DNA from: Mesostigma viride
Lineage: Eukaryota; Streptophyta; Mesostigmatophyceae; Mesostigmatales; Mesostigmataceae
Direction: 5' to 3'
Assembly: GCA_009746045.1 (NCBI GenBank)
Contig: RPFO01000090.1
Span: forward strand, 258,887 to 320,886
Length of the DNA stretch: 62,000 nucleotides
Shown here: positions 42,496 to 53,692 of the stretch, in pieces
Numbering within the stretch: position 1 is the stretch's first letter
Layout: each line of letters opens with the position of its first letter
The notes under the pieces: generated by a model
Told to the model about the DNA's origin: nothing
Databases searched by the model: none
Seen by the model: only the letters and a program-made list of their open reading frames with translations
Made by a program: the position numbers and the translations under genes

Positions 42496-45400
42496 CGTGA
42501 GGGGACGAGCGTGTATGCAGGTGAGCCAAGGTCGCTGGGTTGGGGGGGGCTGAAGTATAGCTGCAGCGAGACGATGGCAATGGTGATGCCGATGATGAGC
42601 TGGGGGTGGGCCGCCATGGGTGATACAGTGACCAGCGATACAGTGCCCGGTGACATAGTGACCAGCGACAGCAATGATTCAGTTGCGGGATGGGCGGCAA
42701 AGTTACCGGCGCGTCGATGCAGGTTGCGGGGGCAAAGACAGAAGAATGGCAAGGTGGCAAGGGAGACGTGTTGGCACGCATCGTACAGGTCAGCACTGTA
42801 CACTACATTGAAAGAACTTGACTAACAACATGGTTGGGGGGATATGGAAGGGAGGGACATGGCCGTCCGAAGCAAGATAGGAGCGTGGCGGGTGGCGATC
42901 AAGGCTGCGAGGCTGGGGCATCTGTGACTCGGCCAACCGACACGTCACGAGGCAACTGCAGCAGTAGTTGGATGAGGGATCACCTCAACCAGCGCCCCCA
43001 TTTACCAATACTCCACAAATTCCCCGCCAGGCATACAGCTGCAGGTGAGGAAGGCAACCGCAATGCCCATCAAGGGTTGTTCGTCAACGCTGATGCACAC
43101 GCAATGCCCACAAAGGGTCGTTCGTCGAGACTACAGCCTAGCATCAGGCACGGCACAGACGAGGCATCAGCCACGCTGTAGACCAGGCATCAGGCATGTC
43201 AGGAAGTTTTTGCCGTGACAAGCCGCACATTGGAGAACAACAAGCTGTACGTCTTACAAGAGCGTCGCTTCGCAGTGCCACCACCGGGTGATTGATGTGG
43301 GGCCAGGAACCGTGGTGGGGGCACGCGGGTGCATTGAGAATTGAAACTTGCTCACGGGTGAGGGGACAAGGTCGCATGGTGGTAGTGGACTAGGGTGAGC
43401 TAGTCCATACAACAAACACGACCTGCCACGCGATAGTGAAAACGAGAGCACTGGTCGAGTCCAACACTTTCACAACCAACCCCCTTGTAATGGGCGTTGC
43501 CTCGCGCATCCATAGTCAACAAGGCATGCATCCCCACTGCGAACGTTGTACCTGTACGGAGGGCACCATAGGCTCCTCCCAACAGGTGCAAGCTTCGCAG
43601 CGGGGAGGAACGCCTTGTTGACTCGACCAGTGCTCTCTTGCTCACATATCGGCACCAAAGGTCATGGAACACTGGTAGCCATCAAGGGTCACGGGCACTG
43701 GTCATGACCAAGGGATCGGGGGAACCCGTTACCTGTATGGACGGCACAATCTGCAGCGCCACCAGCGACACCACCATCGTGACCACCATCGCCATGGACG
43801 TGGCGTACAGCTGGGGGGGAAGGAGGGGAGGAGGAGAAAAACAAGCGAGGCAGCGCAGTCACATGGGCGGAGGTCGCAGTGAGCGAGGTAAACAGGTGTG
43901 TGAAGGACTTGGGAGCAGTTTGCGACTGGCTGTGGCCGCAGCCTAGGCTTTGCAAGGGCGGCCTCTCTCCAATGGGGTAGAATTCCCAAGTCCTAGGTGG
44001 GTTGGGTTGGTTTTGTGTTGGGTTTGGTTGGGGCTGTTCCGGGATGTGGCAAGGAAAAGGTGTAATGGCTAGTGGCCATCACCACATAGTATGCAGAGTT
44101 GCCTTAACTCCTGTTCTTAAGACCTCACTGCTTTCTATTCAAGTTGGTGTCTATTCCCTACTATAAACATGTGGGTATGTATGTATAGCATACAAATTAC
44201 AGCCAACCACATTTATAATACAACCAAACATGGTCATCATATTCGCAACAACGTTCCTGGTGGCATCAGTATTCCTGCGTGTAGTTGCTAATGGTTTCCC
44301 TTTGCAGCCATCATACTTCCACCATCATACTTCCACCATCGTATCCACCATCGTATCCAACACCGTATTTCCTCCACGAATACCTTTGGTAGGAGCTGTA
44401 CCAAGCAGTCACCTCCCGGTAGGCTGGGGAGAATACCTTGCGTACCAACCTAGCACGAGTTGGTCATCTCATGGGGAAAGTGGCTGACGGATCCACCGTC
44501 AACGGCAAAAGGAATTACCATCCAACATTGGAACGAGATCTACACTGAGGTTATGCGAGTCCAGGTATCGTCTCTCGCAGCCAGGTATATCAAAAAGGAA
44601 TTGAAATAAGGATAGAATGTTGAGGGCATTCTGGATTACGAGCAGAGGAAGGGTAACAAATAGATGTGCTCCAAAGCAGGCATGCCAACTGTCATAATCC
44701 ACTTCACGATTTTCGCGTCCTCACCTTGACAATGTTGTCTGCAAACTTGAGAAGCCAGGACACGACCAGGCCGCTGGCGGCAAGGTTGAGCACGATAGCA
44801 ACGGTCACAAACGAGTAGCCCTCAAAGATGGCTGAGTAGCCGTTCCCAGAGCCCCAGCGGTGGAAGCCCAGGTAGATGGCGTTCAGGACAAGGCCGCAGC
44901 CGTACAGCTGGGTGTTCTGCCAATGCAGGGACTCGTCGTTCATCTTCATGAGGTACTCCGTATATACACCCGCCAGCCCGGCTAAAGTTGCGCTGACGGT
45001 TCCCAAAATGTAGCCGAGCGCCGGGCTGGAGAATAGTGTGCCCCCGCAGCCGGTCAACTGGGACGATATGGCGGCAACCATGAGCAGCATCAAGGCTAGC
45101 CACTGAAGGACGGAGAGCTTTCGTTGCAGGAGTACCCGCAGGAAGATGCCCGTCGCTATGATTTTCAGGTTGGCCATCACTCGGATGGTGGTGTCCGATG
45201 GGTCGACGTAGCGCAGGATGATGAATTGGATGTTGTTGTGGATGAGATATATGAGGGACGGCAACGGGAATAGGCGCATATTATTCCAGTCCATTGTCAT
45301 CCGTACGCTATCAGGATAAAATTTCATCTGCCGGTATAGGAGCGCTAAACTAACGAACAGTTTTGTTGCTTCGGAAAATAGAGGGATAGTGGCAGAGTCG

Positions 45401-45546
45401 TAGTCGTAAATATTTCCATCCCCGTCGTCGTGATGTTTACTAGCCGTTGTCAATAGGCTAAGCGAGGACGTTAGCACGGTAAGGAGCGTTGCCACAAGGG
45501 CTATGACTGTATTGCTTGGCGCAAAAGGTGGGTCTTTTTCCCCCAT
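42477..45546 (-). CDS. Nucleotide-sugar transporter (CMP-sialic acid/UDP-sugar type), three exons
   Basis: Golgi or ER nucleotide-sugar/NMP antiporter of the SLC35A-like family. Exons are 45546-44725 (274 codons), 43810-43733 (26 codons) and 42599-42477 (40 codons plus stop). Both introns are GT-AG and phase 0, giving 340 aa, typical for the family. Family signatures: SLIYLIHNNIQFIILRYVDP, NLKIIATGIFLRVLLQRKLS, GVYTEYLMK and SLHWQNTQLYG in exon 1; the junction FADNIVK|LYATSMAMVV in exon 2; and VPSIQ|LIIGITIAIVSLQLYF in exon 3. About ten hydrophobic membrane segments are visible. It resembles plant CMP-sialic-acid-transporter-like proteins, but the actual sugar (CMP-linked acid, UDP-galactose or other) cannot be assigned. 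The N-terminus extends into a His/Asp-rich loop (HHDDGDGNIYDYD). Confidence 0.93.
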
Positions 45547-45995
45547 TGTACTCGTCTGACAGGTTACTGCAAGGTCAGGACTACCAAAGCTACATTATAA
45601 TAAGGACCGACGAATAAGGGTCTTACCGACCGGCTACAGGATACATGACTAACCCGCTAGCCATGATATCATAACGGTGGCGTTTTCGTCCGCTTCCCGG
45701 CCATGGATGCGCGCGGCTGGGCAGGAAACTTACAGCCAAGACGTTACACTACAAGCATCCCTACTTTTTGCCCGTGCCACTCTGCATTGACAATATTGCA
45801 AATGATCGGCTCCAACTCCCTTGACGGCCTTGATTTCAATGGTTTTTACTGCAATTAGGCAACCATCGGCATGATTCATCGTGCACGGCTGTCTCGGCAA
45901 AATGGACTTCACAAATGACGCTGTACTCGGCATAGCCAGCAGCCTCAACTCTCGAGCCTGCAAACTCGAGCCTCGAGGCACCCGTCACAGCTCAC
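45547..45995. other. Promoter region of the transporter; no gene
   Basis: On the minus strand a TTATTATAATG string near 45592-45602 lies about 50 bases upstream of the ATG and could be a TATA-like element. Nothing else was supported. Confidence 0.35.
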
Positions 45996-46111
45996 ATGAC
46001 GTTGCTTGGAGTACATAGGGCCTCACAGCACGTCTTGGTAGTACTGGTAGAAGAATATCCTTTGTATGGCCGGAATCTCCAGATGGACCTTTCAGTAATT
46101 TCTAGTTTTTC

Positions 46112-48067
46112 AGCACACCCACCCAATGATGCCACCACACAGCTCATCCAACGCCTTGGCAGCAATTTTGTCTGGAAACAGAAAGGCTTAATCTCCCACA
46201 CGGTCCACGGATGGATCAGCAGAGAGATGTCCTTCATGTCATGGGTGCACGGGGGCCTCGGGCTCCACAACATACAATGGCGTCTGTGGTCGCTGTATGC
46301 TAAACAAGTGATATCCGCTTTTATGGGAGTTAACACACACCCTGGCTGCATGCTTGCACGTGAAACGCTAGCCTCTCTTTCCACCCATGCTAGTGGCACT
46401 TCGTGGCAACTGGGGGCGGGCATACTGGGCAGCACCCTTATTTCGTACAAAGGACTCCCATGGTACTGGCAGCGCATATGGACAGGTTACAATAAGCTCA
46501 AGCCGGGTCGCCTAGTCTTTCCTACTACTAGGGAGGAGGTGGCACGGCAGCCACTCTTTTTTAATGACTTAATCACAGACGCTACTAACAAGCCCCTCGG
46601 CACTCTCCACGGACACAACCCGTATGATGGCCTTCTGCGCGCGTCACCGCCGATTGTCAGGGTGCTGGACCTCTACCTGGGGCACGGCGCTGCGTATCGA
46701 CGGCTCAGCTACGACGAGGTCAGCACTTGGGTCTCCCACATGCCCTCCCTGCAAGCGTGGCAAACTCTTATAAGTGCGATACCAGCTGCGTGGCATGCAT
46801 TGATGACTGCCCCACGCAAGCCAATTATAACCGGCGACTGGGTTAGCTTCTACGCCGACGGAGTCACGCCTGCGTGCAAGGGTTTAGTCGTGACGGTTCT
46901 GCCACATGAGGGGCTCCAACTACAGCTGCTGGACGCTATTTCTGGCCACAATGGGTGTCTGTATCAACTATCCACCTTATATGCGTACACGCCAGCTTCC
47001 CAGTGTCACCGCATACGCGTAGTCCCATGGTCTGTGCCAAGATCTTGCATGATCCAGCCGGACCCATTATCCCCGGTTGAGAGCACTACATGGCTACACG
47101 TGGGCAACACACGGCTCGATCTACTACATCTGGACCCGGTTGAATTTGGATGGGTCTTAACCAAGGGGGACATCAGAACCAGCAAATGTATCTTTGAGTA
47201 CACCGCAGATTGGGGTTATGATATCTTGTTGCATACGTACCATCAGCCCCATCCGGGCCGAGCCCGCTGGGGAATACATTGGCCGGGCTACACTTGGGTT
47301 AAGATGATTACCCTGGCGGTAGACCACCCTCTCGTGGACCGCAGGGCCACTGATGTACAACACCTTTTGATGCATAGGGCGATAGGGGTCTGTGCTACGC
47401 TCCACGAGCGTTTTGGTCATGATGCATCATGCCTGTGCACGCACCCTAGTGAAACCATTGAGCACAGGTTTCTTTATTGTAATCTCCCTGGGGTTTGGAC
47501 GTGGCTCATTAACATCTGGGCCGCATGGACGGCATCGCCACCCACTCTCCCAATCAGCGTGCGTACCATCATTTTCGGTATTGCTGGCACACCAGGGACC
47601 GAGCTTTCAGTTTCCCAAGCAGAATGGATATGGCTACGCACTACTATGCTATACGCGATATGGACCATACGCAACGAGACCGTCTTTAAGGTCCGCGAGG
47701 AGTATACCCGCGGCGGCGTAGTCCGGCGCTTTATATACCTATGGAATGCGGCTATGCGCCGCTACTGGCTGTTAGCTCAGGAACAACACAGGGTGTGGGA
47801 CCCAGGGCCCAATAACGACAAGCCCAGCCCGCTCCAGCTTTTTCATGATCTACTGGGCCGTAATCAGGTATTCACCAGTATGCCTCATGGCGACATTACT
47901 CAGGTCCAATGGCTTCCCTGGTCTAATAACGCGCCCTATTAGCCTTTCACCTGTCACCGCCACACGTGTGTGTGCCCACCTTCATTAGGATTCGCTGATA
48001 CTCATTTCCCCTCTCACCTCTTTGGTCCATAATTGGCTAATAAAATATACCCATTTCCCCGAAAAAA
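46112..48067 (+). pseudogene. 5'-truncated A-tailed LINE with ORF2 C-terminus
   Basis: The insertion is bounded by a perfect 15-bp target duplication, AATTTCTAGTTTTTC, at 46097-46111 and 48068-48082, and ends in ...CCCATTTCCCCG plus an A-run. The open frame continues to 47942 and encodes the part of LINE ORF2 after the RT: NFVWKQKG...MSFMSWVHGGLGLHNIQ (thumb/connection) and, near the end, a zinc-binding RVT-associated domain (CATLHERFGHDASCLCTHPS, then ETIEHRFLYCNLPGVW) followed by TTMLYAIWTIRNETVFK. The RT and endonuclease are missing because of 5' truncation, so it cannot move by itself. The clean frame suggests a recent insertion. It is a different family from the stem-loop-tailed LINEs. 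Confidence 0.88.
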
Positions 48068-48177
48068 AATTTCTAGTTTTTCCGGTGAAATGGGTGTTAG
48101 TTTAATAGTTTATTTCGGGGAAATGGGTATATTTTATTAGCCAATTATGGACCAAAGAGGTGAGAGGGGAAATGAGT
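48000..48177. repeat. Perfect 65-bp inverted repeat at the LINE 3' end
   Basis: Arms 48000-48064 and 48113-48177 are exact reverse complements with a 48-base spacer. The right arm is a backwards copy of the last ~60 bases of the LINE. It is flanked by the 17-bp direct repeat AGTTTAATAGTTTATTT (48099-48115 and 48175-48191), as if a tiny LINE tail had inserted in reverse next to the first copy. Confidence 0.92.
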
Positions 48178-48228
48178 TTAATAGTTTATTTCCATATAAC
48201 AGTTAAGGTGTTTCTTTCTACTGTATTT

Positions 48229-48480
48229 CTAGTTAGTTAGTTAGTTAGTTGGATTCCACGCCGCACATGGGCAGCAGAGATTTGGAAACGGCCGAGGGCC
48301 AGGACACTGAACAGCATGCCATCACAAACATACAACAAAGATACTCAGCGGGGACATACTACTTTAATAAGTGTAAAGCAATTTTGCAGGCTCCTTGGTT
48401 AGTTGTTGTTGTTGTTGTTGTTGTGTCCCACGCCGCCCATGGGCAGCAGAGAATCTATAGTGGCCGAGGGCCGGATATAT
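48229..48480. repeat. Short duplicated block with (TTAG)n and (GTT)n runs
   Basis: CCACGCCGCACATGGGCAGC followed by AGAGA...GGCCGAGGGCC occurs at about 48256-48301, after TTAGTTAG repeats. A close copy occurs at about 48427-48474, after a GTTGTTGTT run (48400-48422). Confidence 0.75.
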
Positions 48481-48744
48481 TTAGTATCGGGGGTACTATC
48501 GGACCCCCGCACCCCGCGCAGCGCCAAGCAGATGCTGTGGTTGGTAATTCTGATGGACAGTCCTCCAGCCAATAATGAAATCCCACGTGTAAAGGCTTCG
48601 AGGGCAAATAAAGACACGTGTAATGCTTAGAGGGCAAAACATACGGACACCCGCGATGGTTTACACGTGGTGTTTGGCACCGGATTAGAACCAATCCGTG
48701 TCCTCCACCTGTGCCCATTATAGAATCTTTTCGGGCGGCCACAG

Positions 48745-48760
48745 GTATTTATACCATACG
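48745..48760 (+). promoter_or_regulatory. TATA-like element of the peroxidase gene
   Basis: GTATTTATACC lies about 115 bases upstream of the chosen ATG. Assigned from sequence and position only. Confidence 0.35.
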
Positions 48761-48865
48761 TGACTGCAGTAATTGCCATTCCAATTTCCAAACACTCACC
48801 GCACACAAGCAAAGATCAGGATTCTCCTCACTGCCCTCTATTTCCATTCATACAGCGCCTCACCC

Positions 48866-51191
48866 ATGACGAAAGGAACATCCGCACAGCCATGGGCTGT
48901 GCTCGCCTTCCTGGCATTCAACCTGCTACTCTGCGCGCACGTTGGTGCGCAGCAGTCCGTGCTTCCCGTCGGCCTCGAGGCCTTGGAGGACGAGCTGGTC
49001 AGCTTCTTCCGGGACAACCAGGCGCTCGCCCCGACTGCGATCCGCCTTGGCTTCCACTTGGCTGGATCCTATAACGCCATCGACGGAGCCGGCGGCACCA
49101 ATGGCGGCAGCCTCAACTTCGCCGATGCCAACAACAACGGACTCCGACCCCTCACTGCCCGCCTTCTGCAGGTAAGCAAGCCGACTGCTGCAACTTTACT
49201 CTTTTGATGAAAGTCCTTTTTCATGCCGGTTCTGTCTGATTGCGGAACGTAGCCGGCCTGGTCTTACAATGTACAGCACATCATTTCTTTCCCTAGACTC
49301 AACCTATGGGTCAGCGAATTCGTGCCTGCCTCATGCAACCTCTCCATTCGTGCAGATCCATGGCAACCACCCCGAGGTGTCCTTCCCCGACGTGGAGACG
49401 GCCGCGGCCGTCGTGGCGGTCCGGGTGCTGGGCGGGCCCATCGTCTCCTGGTGCGCGGGGCGCGTGGAGGCTGCGGATTTTCCTCCCGAGCTGGGCCTCC
49501 TTCCTGAGGCCGTTATGCCCGGCGACACCCAGCGCCCCCACTCGGCAACCGCGCAGCACATCCGCGACATCTTTGGCCGCATGGGGCTGACCACCCAGGA
49601 GACCGTTGCCCTCATCGGCGCCCACACGGTGGGCCGCATGCGCGTCCGGAACTCGGGCTACGAGGGCACCTGGGTGCGCACCAATATGGCCTTCAACAAC
49701 GACTTCTTCGTGGCCCTGCGCAACCCCGCGTGGCGCCAGATCAACGTCACGAACCCCGCGGACGGCAGCACCAAGTTCCAGTACCACAACGGCCCTGCCA
49801 ACTCCCCCTTCAACATGCTCCCCTCGGACATGTCCCTGCTTGATGGCGACGCCTCGGCCGACGGCTTCCAGCACTTTGTGGACCTGTACGCGGTGGACCA
49901 GGCGGCGTGGCAGGCCGATTTTGCGGCCGCATTCGCAAAGATCCTGCGCTTTGGCGACTGGTCGTGCGACGAGAGCTTCAACACCCCGGCGCCCTGCGCG
50001 CCGCTCCAGCTGGCCAACGTGCACCCCGAGCCCGCGTTCCTGCGCCCCCTCAACGCCTCTGCGGCCGACCCGACCGTCCTCGTGCGCGTCAATGGGGAGC
50101 TGTCCGTGGAGGTGTGCCCCGAGGAGCCCGCGGTGGAGGGCCGCCGCCGCAGCCTGCTGCAGGTTAGGCCCGGCCAGCCCCAGCCCCAGCCCCAGCAGCA
50201 GCAGCAGCAGCAGCAGCAGCCGAGGCCTCAACAGCCCCAGCCCCAGCAGCCACAGCCCCAGCAGCCACAGCCCCAGCAGCCACAGCCCCAGCAGCCACAG
50301 CCCCAGCAGCCACGGCCTGGCAACAGCACGGAGCCTCGCCCGGTGAACGCCACGGCGGGCCCTCGCCTGAATGGCACGGAGCCTCGCCCTGGCAACGACA
50401 CTAACTACCGCCCCGGCAACGGCACGGAGCCTCGCCCTGGGAACGACACCAACTTCCGCAATGGCACTGACTTCCGCAATGGCACCCGCCCGGAGCCCAA
50501 CCCCTCCCCCTCCCAGATCCTCTTTGCGCAGAGCTGCGTGGTTGATGGTGTGGCCAGCCTGGATGGCGTGGACTTGACCGGCAAGGTCACGTACGTGGCG
50601 CCTGAGGTCGGCGTGGTGTCACTTCCGGCCGTGCGGCTGCGTGCGGTGCTGGGTGCGGGCGAGGCGCCGTACTACGACATCTCGGTCACGTGCAGCGTGG
50701 ACACGAACGTTGACGAGGCGGTCAGCGAAATCGTCACCATCAGCCGCGTCGTGCGCGTGCGCGTCGTCGGCAACTTCACGGGCGCTGGGTCGGGCGTCAA
50801 CGCGGCGATGATGGAGGACGTCATCGTGGCGGATGCCAGCGGAGGCGACATCGTGGGGATGGCGGCGGTCGCGGAGGACGTGGCCGTGGAGGCCGAGTCT
50901 GGCGATAACACGTCGAGTGGTGGTGACGGTGGCAGCAGCAGCAGCCTCAAGATCATCGTGGCATCCAGCGTTGCGGGTGCAGGCGTTGCCGCAATGGCTG
51001 CCCTGGCCGTGCTGGTGCACCGCCGCCGCGCTGCCGCCGCCGCACTCAATGGGCAGGCAGTTGCTGTGTCGGCTGCAATGGTCAAGTCCGGGACACCTCA
51101 GGGCGGCCTGTGGTCGCACCCGACATCTCCGGACGCGTCTTTGGTGGCAAACAAGGCCAGTGTGGCCACGATACGTGCCACCATGGTGTAA
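48866..51191 (+). CDS. Secreted, membrane-anchored class I-like haem peroxidase, two exons
   Basis: Exons 48866-49171 and 49356-51191, a GT-AG phase 0 intron of 184 bases, 713 aa. Residues 1-28 are a signal peptide (AVLAFLAFNLLLCAHVGAQQ). Residues ~30-290 are the plant-type peroxidase fold: distal site IRLGFHLAG (Arg60, Phe63, His64), proximal His192 in ETVALIGAHTVGR, then SGYEGTWV (Trp208) and MLPSDMSLL (proximal Asp). The GAHT-x-GR...SGYEG-x-W pattern and the absence of class II/III cysteine spacing point to class I (ascorbate/cytochrome c peroxidase group), with the distal Trp replaced by Phe. A Pro/Gln repeat (~430-485) and a run of N-glycosylation sequons (NST, NAT, NGT, NDT) follow. The C-terminus has one membrane segment (IIVASSVAGAGVAAMAALAV) and a basic HRRR tail. 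Class I enzymes are normally intracellular, so this architecture is unusual. The substrate is unknown. Confidence 0.9.
50188..50312 (+). repeat. In-frame CAG run and 15-bp PQQPQ repeats
   Basis: A CAG run (about 50192-50219) is followed by CAGCCCCAGCAGCCA repeated about five times, encoding a PQQPQ spacer between the peroxidase domain and the glycosylated linker. The repeats are nearly identical, so length polymorphism is likely. Confidence 0.9.
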
Positions 51192-51610
51192 TGAACATTG
51201 TTGAATAGAAGTGGTTTTGCTAGTTATGTATAATCCAATGGGTTGACGCTGACTTAGTGGAATGTTTTATCAGGTTGTCAGTGACGTCCCTTTTTTGGAT
51301 AGGAAGTAAATAAAGCGGCACAAACTGGTGCAGATGCGCACCATGACGCGAATGTGTGCTCTGCTATAGAGCACACAGACACTAAACTTGTGAAGGAGGA
51401 AAATCCAGCCAAAATAGCCTTTTTGTAAATTATGTTATGGTATTTATTATAAGAAACTTTTATTTATTTCAAACCAAATGGACGCAGTCAAGATTCTGAG
51501 ACTTAATGCCGGTTGTCTCTTTGATAGTTATAAGACCCCGGTTGTCTCCTTGATAAAACTTTCAAGAGTATTCCAGTTCCATCCAGTGAATATGTAGCTG
51601 TCTGCGCTCG
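51192..51610. other. Peroxidase 3' region with two Penelope-end-like 16-mers
   Basis: GGTTGTCTCTTTGATA at 51511-51526 and GGTTGTCTCCTTGATA at 51540-51555 match the terminal bases of the Penelope element. A TGTAA at 51424 may be the polyadenylation signal of the peroxidase gene. Confidence 0.5.
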
Positions 51611-51613
51611 GCA

Positions 51614-52987
51614 ATGAAAATACGTCTGCAGCTCCGGCTGCAGCTTCGCCATCAGGGCCGGAAGGCAGTGGTGACACTAGTCGAGCACTGGTGGTCGCCC
51701 AGAACTCTCCCGGGCTTTCCTCGCCCTCTGCATCGCCTGACCCAAAGCGCAGTCGCCCAGGCGAACCTGGCTGGTCTAGCTGAGCGTGATTTTTACGTTG
51801 ATAGGCTCTTTACCACCTTCGACGCCAACATGCCTGCCTTTTTCGACATGCCACCCATCAAGATACTGGAGCTCGTGTTTTACGGGTCACACGCCTCACT
51901 GCTGGCCCTGTGCCAGGAACTCCATTTCAACACCCAGTCTTTCCGCAACGGAGCTGACGGCCGGTATTCCCATCGCGTATCAGACTCGTCGACCAACCTG
52001 GCCGGCTGGTCTCGCCCCCGCCTTCAGCTCGCAGCTCTCTTTACCCTCACTAAGCGCTCGGCCGAGGACCTTCTTCACCCCTCCCCCATTACCGAATCCA
52101 CCTTCGTCCACCACCTCCACGCCGCCCTCTCACAGCACGTGACGCCCATTGCTGCAGATGTGGCAGCCGTGGGTCGCACGCTGGCTGCCGAGCTCCCCGC
52201 CATCCCCACCGCCACCGCCGCCCTCATCGCCTCCACCCCCCCCCCCCCCTCCGCCTCCACCGACTCCATCACCGCCCAGCTCCGCGACATCGACCAGCGT
52301 CTTAAGGACAACGCCATCGCTATCGAGTTTCTGCAGAACACCGCAGGCCTCACCGCCCAGGCAGTGAAGGACATTGCCGCCAAGCCAGCACCGGCTGGCC
52401 TGGCCGGCGATGCTCCTCCCATCACGACCTGGGCGGACATGCTTAAGCAACATACCACCTCCACCACCTCCGCCGTCGCAGCCCAGCTCCAACGGCAGAC
52501 GCTTGACCTCCGCGAGGAGGCCGAGCTCACCAAGCGCAGCCTCAACGTCATTGTCAAGAACTTCGACCTGGTGGAAGGTGAGAATTCCGAGAAGCTTGCG
52601 CGTGCTTTTGAGAGAGAAATCCTTGGTCGCATGGGCCTTACTGGTGAGATCGAGGTGGTCGCCCACCGCCTTCCCCGCGCGCGGGGTAAGGCAGGGGCGC
52701 CCCCGCTCCTTCTCACCTTTAAGACCCCGGCGGACAAGATTTCTTTTCTCAGACGCCGCAAGCGGCTCGAGAAGACTCTCTTCACCCTTGATGACGACTT
52801 GACCCTGGCGCAGCAACAACGGCGACGGGAGCTATGGCCGACCTACCTCCAGCTCCCGGCCGGCAGACCGGACCAAGTGAGCCAGGCGGGGCAGCCGGTG
52901 TACTGGAAGGGGGCGGCCATCTACGTCGGCCACAAGCCCTGGCAGGCGACCCCCGCGGCCCCAGCGACTCCAGACGCCCCAGCTTAG
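51614..52987 (+). CDS. LINE ORF1-like protein (coiled coil, RRM-like, C-terminal domain)
   Basis: A 457-aa open frame. The middle has a coiled coil (ITAQLRDIDQRLKDNAIAIE and QLQRQTLDLREEAELTKRSL). It is followed by NVIVKNFDLVEGENSEKLA and a C-terminal block with FKTPADKISFLRRRKRLEK, LDDDLTLAQQQRRRELWPTY, the order found in L1-type ORF1 RNA chaperones and plant LINE ORF1s. The first ~55 residues are probably in the wrong frame. Another frame reads SAAPAAASPSGPEGSGDTSR and SPSASPDPKRSRPG, and that same peptide occurs on the minus strand at 59990-60110. There is therefore a frameshift near 51770 and the copy is 5'-truncated. No ORF2 follows; the sequence ends at the Penelope repeat. Confidence 0.75.
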   Translation: MKIRLQLRLQLRHQGRKAVVTLVEHWWSPRTLPGFPRPLHRLTQSAVAQANLAGLAERDFYVDRLFTTFDANMPAFFDMPPIKILELVFYGSHASLLALCQELHFNTQSFRNGADGRYSHRVSDSSTNLAGWSRPRLQLAALFTLTKRSAEDLLHPSPITESTFVHHLHAALSQHVTPIAADVAAVGRTLAAELPAIPTATAALIASTPPPPSASTDSITAQLRDIDQRLKDNAIAIEFLQNTAGLTAQAVKDIAAKPAPAGLAGDAPPITTWADMLKQHTTSTTSAVAAQLQRQTLDLREEAELTKRSLNVIVKNFDLVEGENSEKLARAFEREILGRMGLTGEIEVVAHRLPRARGKAGAPPLLLTFKTPADKISFLRRRKRLEKTLFTLDDDLTLAQQQRRRELWPTYLQLPAGRPDQVSQAGQPVYWKGAAIYVGHKPWQATPAAPATPDAPA

Positions 52988-53159
52988 GGGAATATAGCAG
53001 TAGTAGTGTAGAATAGATAGACCGTGGCCATGTACATGTACGCCTCCTAGACTGGCACTATCCCAGCTAAGCCACGCGCCTTATGATGATCATGTACATG
53101 TGTGCCTATGATCTGAGCCACCCTCCAGATGATGCCTAGCTTTATTTAGTTATGTTGTA

Positions 53160-53692
53160 GGCCGTTCCGAGCTTGGCACTGGATTCGTTGTCCACATCGT
53201 CGCGTCGCTGCCGCAACACGATGTTTTCTGGCATCCGCGGGCTTTTGGTTCCCGCCGCACATTTGAAAGTGCTGTCCTCCGGCTTTTTGCCTTTGCACCG
53301 TGTGCAGTTTCTTGGACGTTTGGAATCATGGCATGGCTAACGTGATGACTGACTAGCTAGACCTTTTCAGTGGTTTTCCATTTGCGGGTATTTCCTCGTA
53401 AATGGTGGGAGAGCGATCGCAGCAATGGTGCTCACCACTAGACACTCCCGGCCAGTTAGGCTCGAAACACACGCCCTGATCAAGCATGCTGTTTCCGGCC
53501 CCACCGTCTAGGTCATCTAGTCGCTCCACACGTAAGCCAGCCATAATTTCAATGCACAAGGATACACATTTCCATCACCATTCATCTTCATCATCCTGAA
53601 CGACTCGAAAACGCGGAAAAGATAACGGCAGGCTCGAGCTACCATGGTCCGGATTCTCCCGATTTCTGGCCTGCGCTGGTTGTCTCTTTGAT
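53160..53692 (+). repeat. Upstream 533-bp direct repeat (pseudo-LTR) of the Penelope element
   Basis: Base-for-base identical by eye to 61359-61891. It is the 3' UTR of the element placed in front of it, the head-to-tail arrangement typical of Penelope-like elements, in which a partial upstream copy mimics an LTR. Confidence 0.95.

Noticed and set aside
45996-46111. Start of the LINE ORF at 45996
   Set aside because: The target-site duplication shows the LINE begins at 46112; the codons before it are flanking DNA.
53160-53692. Hammerhead ribozyme in the Penelope direct repeat
   Set aside because: Penelope-like elements often carry one, but the CTGANGA ... GAAA core was not found on either strand; TGATGACTGA near 53343 lacks the leading C and the GAAA partner.
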